A stretch of 32,435 nucleotides of DNA, taken from a virus. Position numbers and translations under genes: made by a program. How positions within the stretch are numbered: the first letter of the stretch is position 1; every line of letters starts with the position of its first letter. The notes below the pieces were generated by a model. The model was not told the origin of the DNA. It did not search any database and saw nothing but the letters and a program-made list of their open reading frames with translations. This document shows, piece after piece, positions 1-7,116 of the stretch. The DNA lies in IMG/VR virus record IMGVR_UViG_3300030118_000809, positions 1 through 32,435 of that record; one strand, written 5' to 3'.

Positions 1-98
1 ATTACCTTCGCCAACTGCATCATTTCTGATAAAGTACTGAGCAATACCAGATGCTGGATTTAGAATGTCTGCAAATAAAGTTGGATTAACAACCATAG
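1..98. repeat. Terminal overlap of a circular contig, left copy
   Basis: These 98 bases are identical to 32337-32434, and the next base differs (C at 99, A at 32435). The overlap lies inside the capsid gene and joining the two ends restores one uninterrupted reading frame, so this is an assembly overlap of a circular or circularly permuted genome rather than a physical terminal repeat. The closed unit is about 32,336 bp. Confidence 0.95.
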
Positions 99-624
99 CA
101 ACATCCCCATCTGTGTAAGGAATATCGTTTTCACCTAATGTTGCAAGTGCTTCTTCAAACTTCGCAGCAGTTAAAGTGTCATCATCAGATAAATTTAAAG
201 AATCTTCTAAATTAGATAGTTCAGCAAAAATATCTGCATCCACTTGCCTTGCCAATGCTTCACCCATCATTTGTGAGTATTTAGCAACCATATCCACGTT
301 TGATTGTATTTCAGCAACATCCTCAAATAACTTAGCAACATATTTATGTTTATTTATTGTTAATTGAGTTTCTGTAGTTGCAGTTGCATCATAAGATACA
401 TCAGCTCCTGCTGATTTATCACTTGCACTTATTAAACTAATTTCTGGAATATGCAATACATCACCAAAACCAGCCCCACTAAATACCGCAGAAAAATCAT
501 CTACAAGACCTCTCAAAACACTTTTGCGTTCAAAATACTTGTATATTCCCTCTGACCAAATCTCAGGTATAAAGTGTTGGTCTGTCGTGGTTGTTGTTGC
601 ATCACCTTGATACATTTTAGCCAT
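1..624 (-). CDS. Major capsid protein, N-terminal 208 residues (gene continues across the contig join)
   Basis: This is the head of the major capsid gene. Translation starts at the ATG at 624 (MAKMYQGDATTTTT), seven to eight bases after an AGGGGT ribosome site, and stays open to position 1. It continues at 32336 to a stop at 32064, giving 298 residues in all. The run IPEIWSEGIYKYFERKSVL near residue 19 and the following acidic and beta-rich segments fit HK97-fold capsid proteins of tailed phages. The length is usual for capsids without a delta domain, matching the separate scaffold gene 14 bases upstream. Its place after TerL, portal, minor head protein and scaffold is the standard head-gene order. 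The family call rests on motif recall and synteny, not on a search. Confidence 0.88.
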   Translation of the reverse strand, partial: MAKMYQGDATTTTTDQHFIPEIWSEGIYKYFERKSVLRGLVDDFSAVFSGAGFGDVLHIPEISLISASDKSAGADVSYDATATTETQLTINKHKYVAKLFEDVAEIQSNVDMVAKYSQMMGEALARQVDADIFAELSNLEDSLNLSDDDTLTAAKFEEALATLGENDIPYTDGDVAMVVNPTLFADILNPASGIAQYFIRNDAVGEGN

Positions 625-638
625 TATTGACCCCTATA

Positions 639-1208
639 TTAACGCCTTCTGTAAGCATCTAAAATAGAACCCCAATTAGATCGTCTTTCCTCATTAGACA
701 TGTCAACCCAGCTTTTATTATCTGGGTTTGCACTTCTAGCAGGAGTTCCATCTGTAGGAACTACATCAGGCTTTGATTGATTATTTAATTTGCTATGAAG
801 AAGTTTTAGCTTATCTAGTGGTAAATCACCAAACGCCTCTTTATCTTCTTCACTCATATCAGCAAGAAGTTCTTCACGATATACTTCAAGTTGCTTCATC
901 GCAGCTTCAATGACTGGTTCTTGCTCTTTGAGTTTTGACCCTCTTTGTTCTGCAAGTTCTTGCCATTTATTCTGCTCTGCCATCTGTGCTTCTTTATCTG
1001 CTTCTAATTGCTTTTGAAGTTTAGCCAAAGAATCTTCTGCTTGTTGTGCCCTACTTCTGTACTTTTTGCTTTCTGCAATCAAGTTTCCAACCTCTGGGCT
1101 AGATTCGGTTTCTTGTATCTGGCTATCAGTTGCCACCTCTTTTGCATTATCTTGCATTGGGTTTGGTACTTCTTTTTGTACTGTAATCCCCGATTTTACT
1201 TCAGACAT
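639..1208 (-). CDS. Capsid assembly scaffolding protein
   Basis: A highly charged, helix-rich 189-residue protein directly upstream of the capsid gene. Residues about 45-115 form a long coiled coil rich in K, E, Q and A, including AEDSLAKLQKQLEADKEAQ. An acidic patch follows (LLADMSEEDKEAFGDLPLDK). The C-terminus is a basic amphipathic tail, SNWGSILDAYRRR, of the kind that contacts the capsid shell in phage scaffolds. An upstream in-frame ATG at 1220 exists, but the GGAGG ribosome site sits at the right distance from the ATG at 1208 (MSEVKSG), so I chose 1208. Scaffolds guide prohead assembly and leave or are degraded before DNA packaging. The function is inferred from composition and synteny. 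Confidence 0.82.
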   Translation of the reverse strand: MSEVKSGITVQKEVPNPMQDNAKEVATDSQIQETESSPEVGNLIAESKKYRSRAQQAEDSLAKLQKQLEADKEAQMAEQNKWQELAEQRGSKLKEQEPVIEAAMKQLEVYREELLADMSEEDKEAFGDLPLDKLKLLHSKLNNQSKPDVVPTDGTPARSANPDNKSWVDMSNEERRSNWGSILDAYRRR

Positions 1209-1241
1209 TCTGTCCTCCATTTTTGTTATTAAAAATCATTA

Positions 1242-1415
1242 TTATTTACCAAATTTTTTCATTGCAATAATATGTGATTGAGTAAATGTTTTACCCCTCT
1301 TCATAGATGTTACCATACTTCTTAAATGCTTTTGTGTATGATGCCTTGCGTGTTTTTTCATTGCTCCTATTTGTCTTTTATTTAAACCATCTACAACTAC
1401 ACCTTTTATCTTCAT
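1242..1415 (-). CDS. Small basic protein, unknown function
   Basis: A 57-residue lysine- and histidine-rich protein (MKIKGVVVDGLNKRQ, then KKHARHHTQKH). An in-frame ATG ten codons upstream is possible, but an AGGAG site lies just before the ATG at 1415. That ATG also shares one base with the preceding stop (TAATG), which points to coupled translation. I recognise the pattern as one seen in marine phage head-gene clusters but know no function for it. Its position between neck and scaffold genes suggests a virion-associated or assembly role. The basic charge would suit DNA or RNA contact; this is inference only. Confidence 0.7.
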   Translation of the reverse strand: MKIKGVVVDGLNKRQIGAMKKHARHHTQKHLRSMVTSMKRGKTFTQSHIIAMKKFGK

Positions 1416-1702
1416 TATTTTCTCCTCGTTTTGCTTGGACTCCATTTAACTTTATTAGCCCACCAAGCTGCTGACATTTTACCTTTTGCTATGTTTTTTG
1501 CATGTCTAGCTTTAAACGCTTTTCTTTGAGCTACACTTTGATTTGTCTTAACACCTTGTTGCCCAAATCTGATTGTTTTGATCTTATTGCCTTCTTTAGC
1601 TACGACAATATGAGATTTGGTTTTATGATTTGGAGTTCTTTTTGGTTTGTTAAATCCAGTAACTCCAGCTCTTTTTAGTCTTGGGTCTTTTTTTCTAGCC
1701 AT
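1415..1702 (-). CDS. Conserved basic protein, DUF6321-like
   Basis: A 95-residue, very basic protein (about one third K and R) beginning MARKKDPRLKRAGV. It carries the blocks KSHIVVAKEGNKIKTIRFG and KARHAKNIAKGKMSAAWWA followed by NKVKWSPS. I recognise these as a strongly conserved small family in marine viruses that I associate with DUF6321; the family name is from memory. No biochemical role is known to me. The fixed KSHIVVAKEG core suggests a folded domain rather than a disordered tail. It shares the A of TAATG with the upstream neck gene and is followed by another basic protein with the same kind of overlap, so the three are probably translated as a coupled set during head assembly. Confidence 0.75.
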   Translation of the reverse strand: MARKKDPRLKRAGVTGFNKPKRTPNHKTKSHIVVAKEGNKIKTIRFGQQGVKTNQSVAQRKAFKARHAKNIAKGKMSAAWWANKVKWSPSKTRRK

Positions 1703-2187
1703 TATAAAAAATCTAATTTTATTTCTATATCTTTAGCCACGTATTTTGATATATTATTTTCAAACTTTTTACTAAAATATTCAGCAATAAAATTTTTATT
1801 CTTTTGGTTTAATCCGTATATGTTTCTTTTAGGTCTGTTGCCTCTTCTTTTAGAATGCCCTACAACTTTTAAACCATCTGCATATAAAATATCTACGCTT
1901 GTTTTAGTTGCGTTTTGTGCTTTTATGGAATCAAGCATAGTTCCTGTCAATCTTAAATTTGGTGGTGAAACTTGCCTATCTGTTCCAGTTCCTTTTAATT
2001 CTCTAGGCAAATTTACTTTTCCAGTTTTCTTAGCAATGGCATAATTAGTTTTGTATTTAGCAAATTTCTTTCCATTGCCATCCTGACTTATGCCATTATC
2101 AGCATCTAAAACTATTCTTGTGGCAATCTTACCACCTAAAATAAGCCAGTCTTTAGGATTTGTTTTTATTACATTCTTTAACTTCAT
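1702..2187 (-). CDS. Probable neck / tail-completion protein (virion morphogenesis type)
   Basis: A 161-residue basic protein. The central block (SPPNLRLTGTMLDSIKAQNA) and the C-terminal RPKRNIYGLNQKNKNFIAEY resemble the phage virion morphogenesis / HK97 gp10-like group. In that group an LxxTGxMxxSI element is followed by a beta region and a terminal helix. Those proteins complete the head-tail joint or tail end. It overlaps the end of the Mu F-like minor head gene by four bases, a usual neighbour pair. A different head-tail joining role is possible, since the similarity is short and I could not run a profile search. Confidence 0.55.
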   Translation of the reverse strand: MKLKNVIKTNPKDWLILGGKIATRIVLDADNGISQDGNGKKFAKYKTNYAIAKKTGKVNLPRELKGTGTDRQVSPPNLRLTGTMLDSIKAQNATKTSVDILYADGLKVVGHSKRRGNRPKRNIYGLNQKNKNFIAEYFSKKFENNISKYVAKDIEIKLDFL

Positions 2188-2888
2188 GCTACCATCCAGC
2201 TGTGTCTACAATTAAAACCGCCTCTAATTCCAAATGGCGTACCACTGCTGCCCACTTGAGATTCGCTAAAACCTTTATTTAAATTGTTTTTTGAATCAGA
2301 TAAAGTATTTTTGCACTCAGGTCTAGTAACACTATCATTTGGACCAACATAGATCCATTTTACGTTTTCACCTTTAAATACATTGTACCTGCTAAAATCG
2401 CTAAATTGCCTTAATCCAGTATTGACAGCTACATTTAATTGATGGTCTGCTAAATTAATTCCACTCATAGCATCAATAGTATCTCTAATATTAGCACCAC
2501 CATAAATGTTTACAAACATAGATTTTTTCATTTCATCACCCCAAACCCTAGCTTTTCCTAGAAGTTCTTGTGTGTCTAAATCTTTTAATGTTTGTATTGC
2601 TTCCACTGTTTCTGTTTTTAAAGGTGATACCCCTCTGCGTTTAGCCTCTTTAACTGCGTCTGCTAATAAAACGTCATATTCATCCATAAGATTATTGACT
2701 TGATTCCCATATCCTTTATCAACCAACTCCTGTAAAAAATTTAAACGTTTAGTAGTTAGCAATAGTTCAGTTTCAGTCATGTCATTCATTTTATAGGCTA
2801 ATCGTTCTAAATCGTTACGCAAACTATCTTCAATTTTTTTTACTTCATTCATGAAAGTTCCTACCGCTTTATCTATATCATCACGCAT
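2184..2888 (-). CDS. Minor head protein, Mu gpF / SPP1 gp7-like
   Basis: A 234-residue protein with a long helical N-terminus (residues 1-130, heavily charged). The compact C-terminal domain has the hallmarks of the Mu F family: WIYVGPNDSVTRPECK near residue 178, then GTPFGIRGGFNCRHSW at the end. Family members sit inside or at the portal vertex and help head assembly or DNA ejection. The spaced cysteines and final CRH resemble a metal-binding or structural motif common in the family. It follows the portal gene with an eight-base overlap, which is the standard order. Confidence 0.8.
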   Translation of the reverse strand: MRDDIDKAVGTFMNEVKKIEDSLRNDLERLAYKMNDMTETELLLTTKRLNFLQELVDKGYGNQVNNLMDEYDVLLADAVKEAKRRGVSPLKTETVEAIQTLKDLDTQELLGKARVWGDEMKKSMFVNIYGGANIRDTIDAMSGINLADHQLNVAVNTGLRQFSDFSRYNVFKGENVKWIYVGPNDSVTRPECKNTLSDSKNNLNKGFSESQVGSSGTPFGIRGGFNCRHSWMVA

Positions 2889-4245
2889 TTAATATTCTTT
2901 CAACTTGACTTATAGGCTCTTGAGCTTCACGCTGTTGCTGTACTTCTTGATTTCTTTCCTCTTCAACTTCTCCAAGTTTGTCTTGCAATTCTTGATCGTT
3001 CATGTCTGGATTAAAATGTAAAAGCAAATCACGCTTTGTCATTACGCCATTATCTAATTTCCATTGCAGCATTTTTAATTCTTGATCAACTGATAATGGG
3101 TAAGATATTTCACCATAATCTACATAATAATCATCAGGCAGAGTCATTACATTGTAAACCTCTAAAATACGTTTATCAATTTCATATCTGGTTTGCTCCC
3201 ATTCTTTAAAGTAAGGTATATCACTTTCACGAGATTCTAAATTTTCTATCTCTAATATTTTTAACGCTTCACCGCTTGGAGTATTGCCAGTTGAATCACC
3301 CCACCTGATGCGTAAATGATTGTTCTCTGCAGTTTGATTGGCAAACAATTTAACACTTTCAATCATTTCATTTAAGCCCCCACTAGGAGACACATATTGA
3401 AATGTTCCACCTTCTGGTAAAATTATAGCAGAATCAATACCAGATTTAATAACTGATTGCCCTTCATCAATTCCAGTAAATACTGGCTGCCCTAATCTGT
3501 TTCTAACGCTCAATGCTATTTCTGTCATAGCTATTCCTATTTGTATAGCTGACCTAACAACATCATAACTGGTAGATGGGTAAACTACTCTGCTTATAGG
3601 GTTTAATCCAAAAGGGTTTATCATATCTTCATTGCCAGCTACCGCATACCTTTTGCCTTTTTGGTCAAATCTAAAATGCATACCAGCCATGCCTTCTCGA
3701 TCCTCAGACCAGAACACATATTGCCTATCTTTATTGTTTCCTTTATCTATTTCATAACTATAACCATAAGGATGAGACTCACCATTTAGATAATATTCTT
3801 TTACATTTGGCAAAATTTCATATTCTAATCTTTCCTTAACTGTGTTGTATTTTGTTTTAAAATGACAACAACCTAAAAGCCAAGCCAACTCACTAAATTG
3901 TTTAGTCTGGCTATCTAACATGTAAGCAATGTTGTTATAATCGTCATTTATCTCACCATTAAAAAATCTTTTTGGTGGATGTTTATAAAGCATCATTCTA
4001 GCTCTTGCAAATCTAGGAACTACTTTACTAGGGTAAGTTGGTATTTGTTGCAAAGACTCACTAGAAAAATACTGCTCAATATGTTTGTCCATATTCACAT
4101 TATAATAAAAATCTAATGCGGTCATTTTCTCTGCTTCTTGTTGTTCTTTAAAGCCTTGTTCAGCTTTTGCTACAGTCTTTAATATTATTTGTTCAGATAA
4201 ATCAGGTATTACTACTTGATTTACTGTCTTGCCAAAATTGTACAT
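2881..4245 (-). CDS. Portal protein, SPP1 gp6-like
   Basis: A 454-residue protein starting one base after the large terminase stop. Its opening (DFYYNVNMDKHIEQYF) is followed by VVPRFARARMMLYKHPPKR. The central beta/helical region includes a long helix (EMIESVKLFANQTAENNHLR). The ending is glutamine- and glutamate-rich (EEERNQEVQQQREAQE), and this arrangement resembles the SPP1 gp6 portal family. Portals form the dodecameric ring at one capsid vertex through which the terminase pumps DNA. Length and position support the call; the acidic glutamine-rich tail would lie in the crown inside the head. Confidence 0.82.
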   Translation of the reverse strand: MYNFGKTVNQVVIPDLSEQIILKTVAKAEQGFKEQQEAEKMTALDFYYNVNMDKHIEQYFSSESLQQIPTYPSKVVPRFARARMMLYKHPPKRFFNGEINDDYNNIAYMLDSQTKQFSELAWLLGCCHFKTKYNTVKERLEYEILPNVKEYYLNGESHPYGYSYEIDKGNNKDRQYVFWSEDREGMAGMHFRFDQKGKRYAVAGNEDMINPFGLNPISRVVYPSTSYDVVRSAIQIGIAMTEIALSVRNRLGQPVFTGIDEGQSVIKSGIDSAIILPEGGTFQYVSPSGGLNEMIESVKLFANQTAENNHLRIRWGDSTGNTPSGEALKILEIENLESRESDIPYFKEWEQTRYEIDKRILEVYNVMTLPDDYYVDYGEISYPLSVDQELKMLQWKLDNGVMTKRDLLLHFNPDMNDQELQDKLGEVEEERNQEVQQQREAQEPISQVERILNA

Positions 4246-4246
4246 G

Positions 4247-5449
4247 CTACCATTCCATTGTTCTTGATGCTCTACTAATTACTGGAAACTTATACGCTAT
4301 CGCATAGCTGCAAGCATCCAGTGAATGAGTTAGCTCCATTTGTGATTTATCAATACCCCCCTTTTTATCACGCTGCACTTGCTCTAAATCTTTTATTAAA
4401 TATTTACACTTTGGATCGATTGTCATTGTTACGTTGCCATCAGCATCTAACAATTTTCTATTTAATGCGTTCAATCTGTCTATATGACTTGGATGTGCTT
4501 TTTTAGATCTAATTAAAAATTTATAATCTCTTAAAATATGATGGTCTGATCTGTTAGAAGTTGTACTTCTTGCACTTCCTGCTGGGTCTGGATATACTTC
4601 TATGTTAGGCTCAATAGCTTTCATTTTTCTTGCCATCTGTTCTGTGTTGCTATTCTTCAACCTTATCTCATCATAGTAATGAATCGTGCCATCAGTATAT
4701 TGACACGCTAAAACTGCTGACATGTAATCAACATTAAAATCACAGCCCCACCATTTATAACTGCTTAACTCGTTTGTTTGTTTTACATGAATATTTCTAT
4801 CAAAGTTCCATGCAGCTCTGTTACCTGTAGTTTCAAACGATGCCTCAAATTCTTGTCTAAACCTTACCGCATCCATAGTTTTTTTGGCTTTAGCTATTTC
4901 TTCTGCTGGTACAAAACCACCATCTATTGTTTTAAACTGCCAACTTTTCCAATCTGGATCACTTTGACCCTTGCTATATAAATCATACATTACATCATAA
5001 CCATTAGGAGTCCCAATAAATAATGCAGTTCCTTCTGTTGTTGTTAGCATAGGGTAAATTATTTCTTGCCATACATGCGGTTTAATATAAGCCATTTCAT
5101 CCATCACGCACTTAGTAAGTTCAACACCACGCAGATTGTGTTCGTTGTCAGCACCTTTAACTGCAAGCTCTGCTCCATTATCAAATATAACAGACATTTC
5201 AGATTCATTAAGTTTAGCTCCATTGAAACCAGAAAACATTTGACGTAGAATTGGAAACACTATCATCTTGCCCTGCCTGTAAGTAGGTGTTATAAACCAT
5301 CTCCTTTCGTTTGGCATGAATTGATCTTTCATTAAATACATAAGAGACAGTATAGTTTTGCCCCACCTGCGACCACATACCAGTACTTTGAATCTGCTTG
5401 GGTCTTTTAAAATATCTTTTCTTATTTGATTTAGTTGCCAAGTTATCAT
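4247..5449 (-). CDS. terL: Terminase large subunit
   Basis: The 400-residue DNA-packaging motor. The ATPase half has Walker A CGRRWGKT at residues 25-32, Walker B KCVMDE ending in the D117-E118 pair, and coupling motif FIGTPNG at 144-150. The RNase H-like nuclease half has the expected acidic residues at D237 (CDFN), D288 (YPDPAG) and D378 (HSLDACSY). Length is typical for the Terminase_6 type. The ATG overlaps the stop of the small basic gene upstream (ATGA). The enzyme cuts concatemeric DNA and packages it through the portal encoded next. The sequence alone does not show whether packaging is headful or site-specific. Confidence 0.95.
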   Translation of the reverse strand: MITWQLNQIRKDILKDPSRFKVLVCGRRWGKTILSLMYLMKDQFMPNERRWFITPTYRQGKMIVFPILRQMFSGFNGAKLNESEMSVIFDNGAELAVKGADNEHNLRGVELTKCVMDEMAYIKPHVWQEIIYPMLTTTEGTALFIGTPNGYDVMYDLYSKGQSDPDWKSWQFKTIDGGFVPAEEIAKAKKTMDAVRFRQEFEASFETTGNRAAWNFDRNIHVKQTNELSSYKWWGCDFNVDYMSAVLACQYTDGTIHYYDEIRLKNSNTEQMARKMKAIEPNIEVYPDPAGSARSTTSNRSDHHILRDYKFLIRSKKAHPSHIDRLNALNRKLLDADGNVTMTIDPKCKYLIKDLEQVQRDKKGGIDKSQMELTHSLDACSYAIAYKFPVISRASRTMEW

Positions 5450-5646
5450 CCAAATATACGCTTCATTAAAGACTTAGGAACTTTTTTACCAGCTTTATAA
5501 AGTCTTTGCATTCTTGCTATGTCTTTAGCTCTTTGACTTCTTTCGCTGCCTTTTGTTCCTGTTAAATATTTTTTAGGTACAGTTTTTTGAGTTTTATCTT
5601 TTGCAACTCTTCTATTCATCTTCTTTTTTGTTCTTCTTCTTCTCAT
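5446..5646 (-). CDS. Small basic protein upstream of terminase
   Basis: A 66-residue lysine/arginine-rich protein (MRRRRTKKKMNRRVAKDKTQ). The segment TVPKKYLTGTKGSERSQR leads into a helical end (LYKAGKKVPKSLMKRIFG). I recognise a PKKYLxGxKGxxR pattern shared by small marine-virus proteins but cannot attach a function. Its gene overlaps both neighbours by four bases, so it is almost surely translated along with TerL. The charge suggests nucleic-acid binding; a packaging accessory role is speculation from position. Confidence 0.7.
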   Translation of the reverse strand: MRRRRTKKKMNRRVAKDKTQKTVPKKYLTGTKGSERSQRAKDIARMQRLYKAGKKVPKSLMKRIFG

Positions 5647-5903
5647 TTTTTTCTACGCTTTTTACGTTCTTTTCTGACTAATACTGGGTCATGCTTGATT
5701 GCTTTTTGACCTTTTACAATCTTGATAAAACTATTAACCCTAGCACTTGCCCAACTTGATGGGGTCATTCCTTTTCTAGTGCCAGAACTAACTGCAGCCC
5801 CTAAGCCTCTGCGATAAACTTGAGTTAATGATGATTTACTTATTCCATTCTTTTTTGCTAAAGCTCCTAACCTCTTAGAAACTGCTGGTGATATTCTTGC
5901 CAT
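5643..5903 (-). CDS. Conserved basic protein, DUF5824-like
   Basis: An 86-residue protein with the block VYRRGLGAAVSSGTRKGMTP followed by SSWASARVNSF. This block is typical of a small family of unknown function in marine phages and large viruses that I associate with DUF5824. The N-terminal half looks like two short helices (SKRLGALAKKNGISKSSL), and the last 20 residues are a disordered basic tail. An AGGAG site precedes the ATG. It lies between the DUF5681 protein and the terminase gene, so packaging or head assembly is a fair guess but unproven. Confidence 0.72.
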   Translation of the reverse strand: MARISPAVSKRLGALAKKNGISKSSLTQVYRRGLGAAVSSGTRKGMTPSSWASARVNSFIKIVKGQKAIKHDPVLVRKERKKRRKK

Positions 5904-5907
5904 TTGT

Positions 5908-6231
5908 TTACTCCTGAATTACCATTACTTGTATTGGTTCGTTTTTAGTAGTTCTTTCCTGTCGTTCTAATGCCTTGCCTTCCATTCGCTCTACTATGAA
6001 TTGTATTGCTCTTAAATCCCCACGCTCTGCTAATTGAAATAACTTGCCTAGTATTATTTCTCTGCGTTCTCTGCCATTTACTTCTTGAAAACTAAATTCT
6101 TTTATTAGATCGCTGTAAGCATTTCTTCTGCCATTTGGATTGCCTGATTGTCCTTTTTTCCATCTATTGCCTAGCGTGTTGCCTTTAGCAAATTTGCCAT
6201 CTTTGCGTTTGTTCTGCGTTTGTTTAGTCAT
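5908..6231 (-). CDS. DUF5681-domain protein, candidate small terminase-like DNA binder
   Basis: A 107-residue protein. The N-terminal signature KGQSGNPNGRRNAYSDL at about residues 27-43 is the mark of the DUF5681 family. A helical segment (RREIILGKLFQLAERGDLRA) and a further helix (IQFIVERMEGKALERQ) follow. Such proteins often lie just upstream of TerL in phages lacking an obvious TerS, and their helical bundle could bind DNA. Calling it the small terminase is inference from position. Its ATG lies inside the end of the preceding small gene. Confidence 0.65.
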   Translation of the reverse strand: MTKQTQNKRKDGKFAKGNTLGNRWKKGQSGNPNGRRNAYSDLIKEFSFQEVNGRERREIILGKLFQLAERGDLRAIQFIVERMEGKALERQERTTKNEPIQVMVIQE

Positions 6232-6403
6232 CTAATTGAACTAATCCCATTGCTACAGGCTTGTTTAACATATCCATTAAATCTTTAACAACTTCTGTTT
6301 CTGATTCGTACACATCAAATTCTATTCGCCACGCTCCAGCAATTTTTAAGTTTTTAATGCCTACTAATTCAGCATTAAGGGATGCTTTATTTTCTTTTGC
6401 CAA
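6224..6403 (-). CDS. Small protein of 59 residues, TTG start, unknown function
   Basis: An open frame beginning at TTG and reading MAKENKASLNAELVGIKN, then WRIEFDVYESETEVVKDLMD and NKPVAMGLVQLDD. The mix of acidic and hydrophobic residues looks like a real small alpha/beta domain, and no ATG is available before the frame closes upstream. It overlaps the end of the basic peptide gene upstream and the first bases of the DUF5681 gene downstream, consistent with the compact operon. The start is the uncertain part: the ribosome site is poor, so translation may depend on coupling. Confidence 0.55.
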   Translation of the reverse strand: MAKENKASLNAELVGIKNLKIAGAWRIEFDVYESETEVVKDLMDMLNKPVAMGLVQLDD

Positions 6404-6482
6404 ACTTTTTCTTTTTTGACTTCATCAATTTTGACTTTTTCTTTTTTGACTTTGATTTGTGTTTGCCTGAATGATATGGCAT
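6387..6482 (-). CDS. Very basic 31-residue peptide
   Basis: MPYHSGKHKSKSKKKKSKL and twelve more residues, more than half lysine. An in-frame ATG four codons upstream exists, but the GAGG at about 6489 is placed to serve the ATG at 6482. It is the first gene after the terminator hairpin and so opens the packaging/head operon. Short lysine-rich peptides recur in marine phage structural regions; a nucleic-acid neutralising role is possible but unknown. Low complexity means the reading frame is supported mainly by position and ribosome site. Confidence 0.5.
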   Translation of the reverse strand: MPYHSGKHKSKSKKKKSKLMKSKKKKFGKRK

Positions 6483-6502
6483 AATTAACCTCATTTTTTT
6501 AT

Positions 6503-6508
6503 ATTATA
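6503..6508 (-). promoter_or_regulatory. Possible -10 box of a late promoter
   Basis: A perfect TATAAT on the minus strand, just downstream of the terminator hairpin and about 20 bases before the ATG at 6482. It is well placed to restart transcription for packaging and head genes. No matching TTGACA lies 17 bases upstream (TAAAAA instead). The surroundings are almost pure A/T, so a chance match is quite possible. Confidence 0.3.
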
Positions 6509-6510
6509 AA

Positions 6511-6540
6511 TTAAAAATGCTTTTATTTTTATTAAAAGCG
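6511..6540 (-). terminator. Rho-independent-type terminator after the early operon
   Basis: The arms GCTTTTA and TAAAAGC (6519-6525 and 6533-6539) form a seven-pair stem with a seven-base loop. On the minus strand the stem is followed by a run of five T. The stem is weak in G+C but sits in a gap between two gene groups, so it probably marks the boundary between early/modification genes and packaging genes. As the dyad is symmetric it could stop transcription in either direction. Confidence 0.55.
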
Positions 6541-6546
6541 TTTATT

Positions 6547-6825
6547 TTATGTATTAATTTTTTTAAAAAATGGTTTTGGTTTTATCATTGCAAGGACTTT
6601 TGAAGTAATATTCACAGAGTCTTTTTTTGGTAAATATAAAACTTGTATTAATTTTGGTTGTCTTTTACTAAGCTCTTTAAATCTTAATTCTATATCTTTT
6701 ATTAACTCTTTTAAAGTGTTTCCTGTCGCACTTTTATAATCAAACCCATCTTTTGTTTCATACATTATTTCTGCATGATATAAAAAATTGTGATTAACTT
6801 TGTCCAAAGGTATTTGTTTGTTCAT
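6547..6825 (-). CDS. Hypothetical protein, 92 residues
   Basis: A mixed alpha/beta protein (MNKQIPLDKVNHNFLYHAEI). It has a predicted helix around residues 37-53 (LKELIKDIELRFKELSKRQ) and a strand-rich second half (KLIQVLYLPKKDSVNI). It ends in a basic tail with KPKPFFKK. No family is recognised. It is the last gene before the terminator hairpin, downstream of the base-modification cassette, so co-expression with that cassette is likely, but a role in it cannot be claimed. Confidence 0.65.
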   Translation of the reverse strand: MNKQIPLDKVNHNFLYHAEIMYETKDGFDYKSATGNTLKELIKDIELRFKELSKRQPKLIQVLYLPKKDSVNITSKVLAMIKPKPFFKKINT

Positions 6826-6958
6826 ATATTTTACTGTTTATTCTTGCTATTGAATCTATTAATTCCATTATCGCCAATTCTTCTTTACCTATATCATCTA
6901 TTAATTGATTAAACTCTTCAAAACTAACTATTGTTACAATATGTTCTAAGTTTTCCAT
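6794..6958 (-). CDS. Hypothetical acidic small protein, 54 residues
   Basis: A short acidic protein (MENLEHIVTIVSFEEFNQLI), mostly helical with an aspartate/glutamate-rich face. It overlaps the preceding zinc-ribbon gene by 13 bases and the following gene by 32 bases, in different frames. No motif is recognised. The frame is supported by amino-acid composition and by filling an otherwise empty stretch of the operon. Confidence 0.5.
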   Translation of the reverse strand: MENLEHIVTIVSFEEFNQLIDDIGKEELAIMELIDSIARINSKIYEQTNTFGQS

Positions 6959-7092
6959 GTTGGATATTTTTCTGAGCAGTCATTACAAACCCAAAATTTT
7001 TGTTGTTCTTTTGATCTTTTGTTTAATAAGATAACAAATTTATTGCAAACATCACATTCAAATTTATTATTACTATTTATTTCTATACCCAT
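6946..7092 (-). CDS. Mini zinc-ribbon protein, 48 residues
   Basis: A tiny protein with two CxxC knuckles: C13-x2-C16 (CDVC) and C36-x2-C39 (CNDC), separated by about 20 residues. This is a classic zinc-ribbon spacing. Apart from the ribbon there is almost nothing else, so it would be a stand-alone zinc-binding module. It follows the base-kinase gene by 24 bases and overlaps the next gene by 13. It might bind DNA or RNA, or be an adaptor for a neighbouring enzyme; neither is shown. Confidence 0.55.
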   Translation of the reverse strand: MGIEINSNNKFECDVCNKFVILLNKRSKEQQKFWVCNDCSEKYPTWKT

Positions 7093-7116
7093 TATCAAAA
7101 TTAAAAACTTTAAACC

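Noticed and set aside
1-98. Short direct terminal repeat as a physical genome end
   Set aside because: It lies in the middle of the capsid gene and joining the copies restores the frame, so it is an assembly overlap. True termini cannot be seen.
639-1220. Longer start for the scaffold gene
   Set aside because: The GGAGG ribosome site lies between the two ATGs and fits the inner start at 1208.
5214-5453. Alternative minus-strand frame of 79 codons over the start of terL
   Set aside because: It lies wholly inside the TerL coding sequence in another frame, and TerL motifs are intact there.
6404-6470. A-AAA-AAG slippery heptamers in the lysine-rich peptide gene
   Set aside because: They sit in the right phase for -1 slippage, but the next gene is in the +1 frame, so a -1 shift would not reach it. 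They follow from lysine codon runs.
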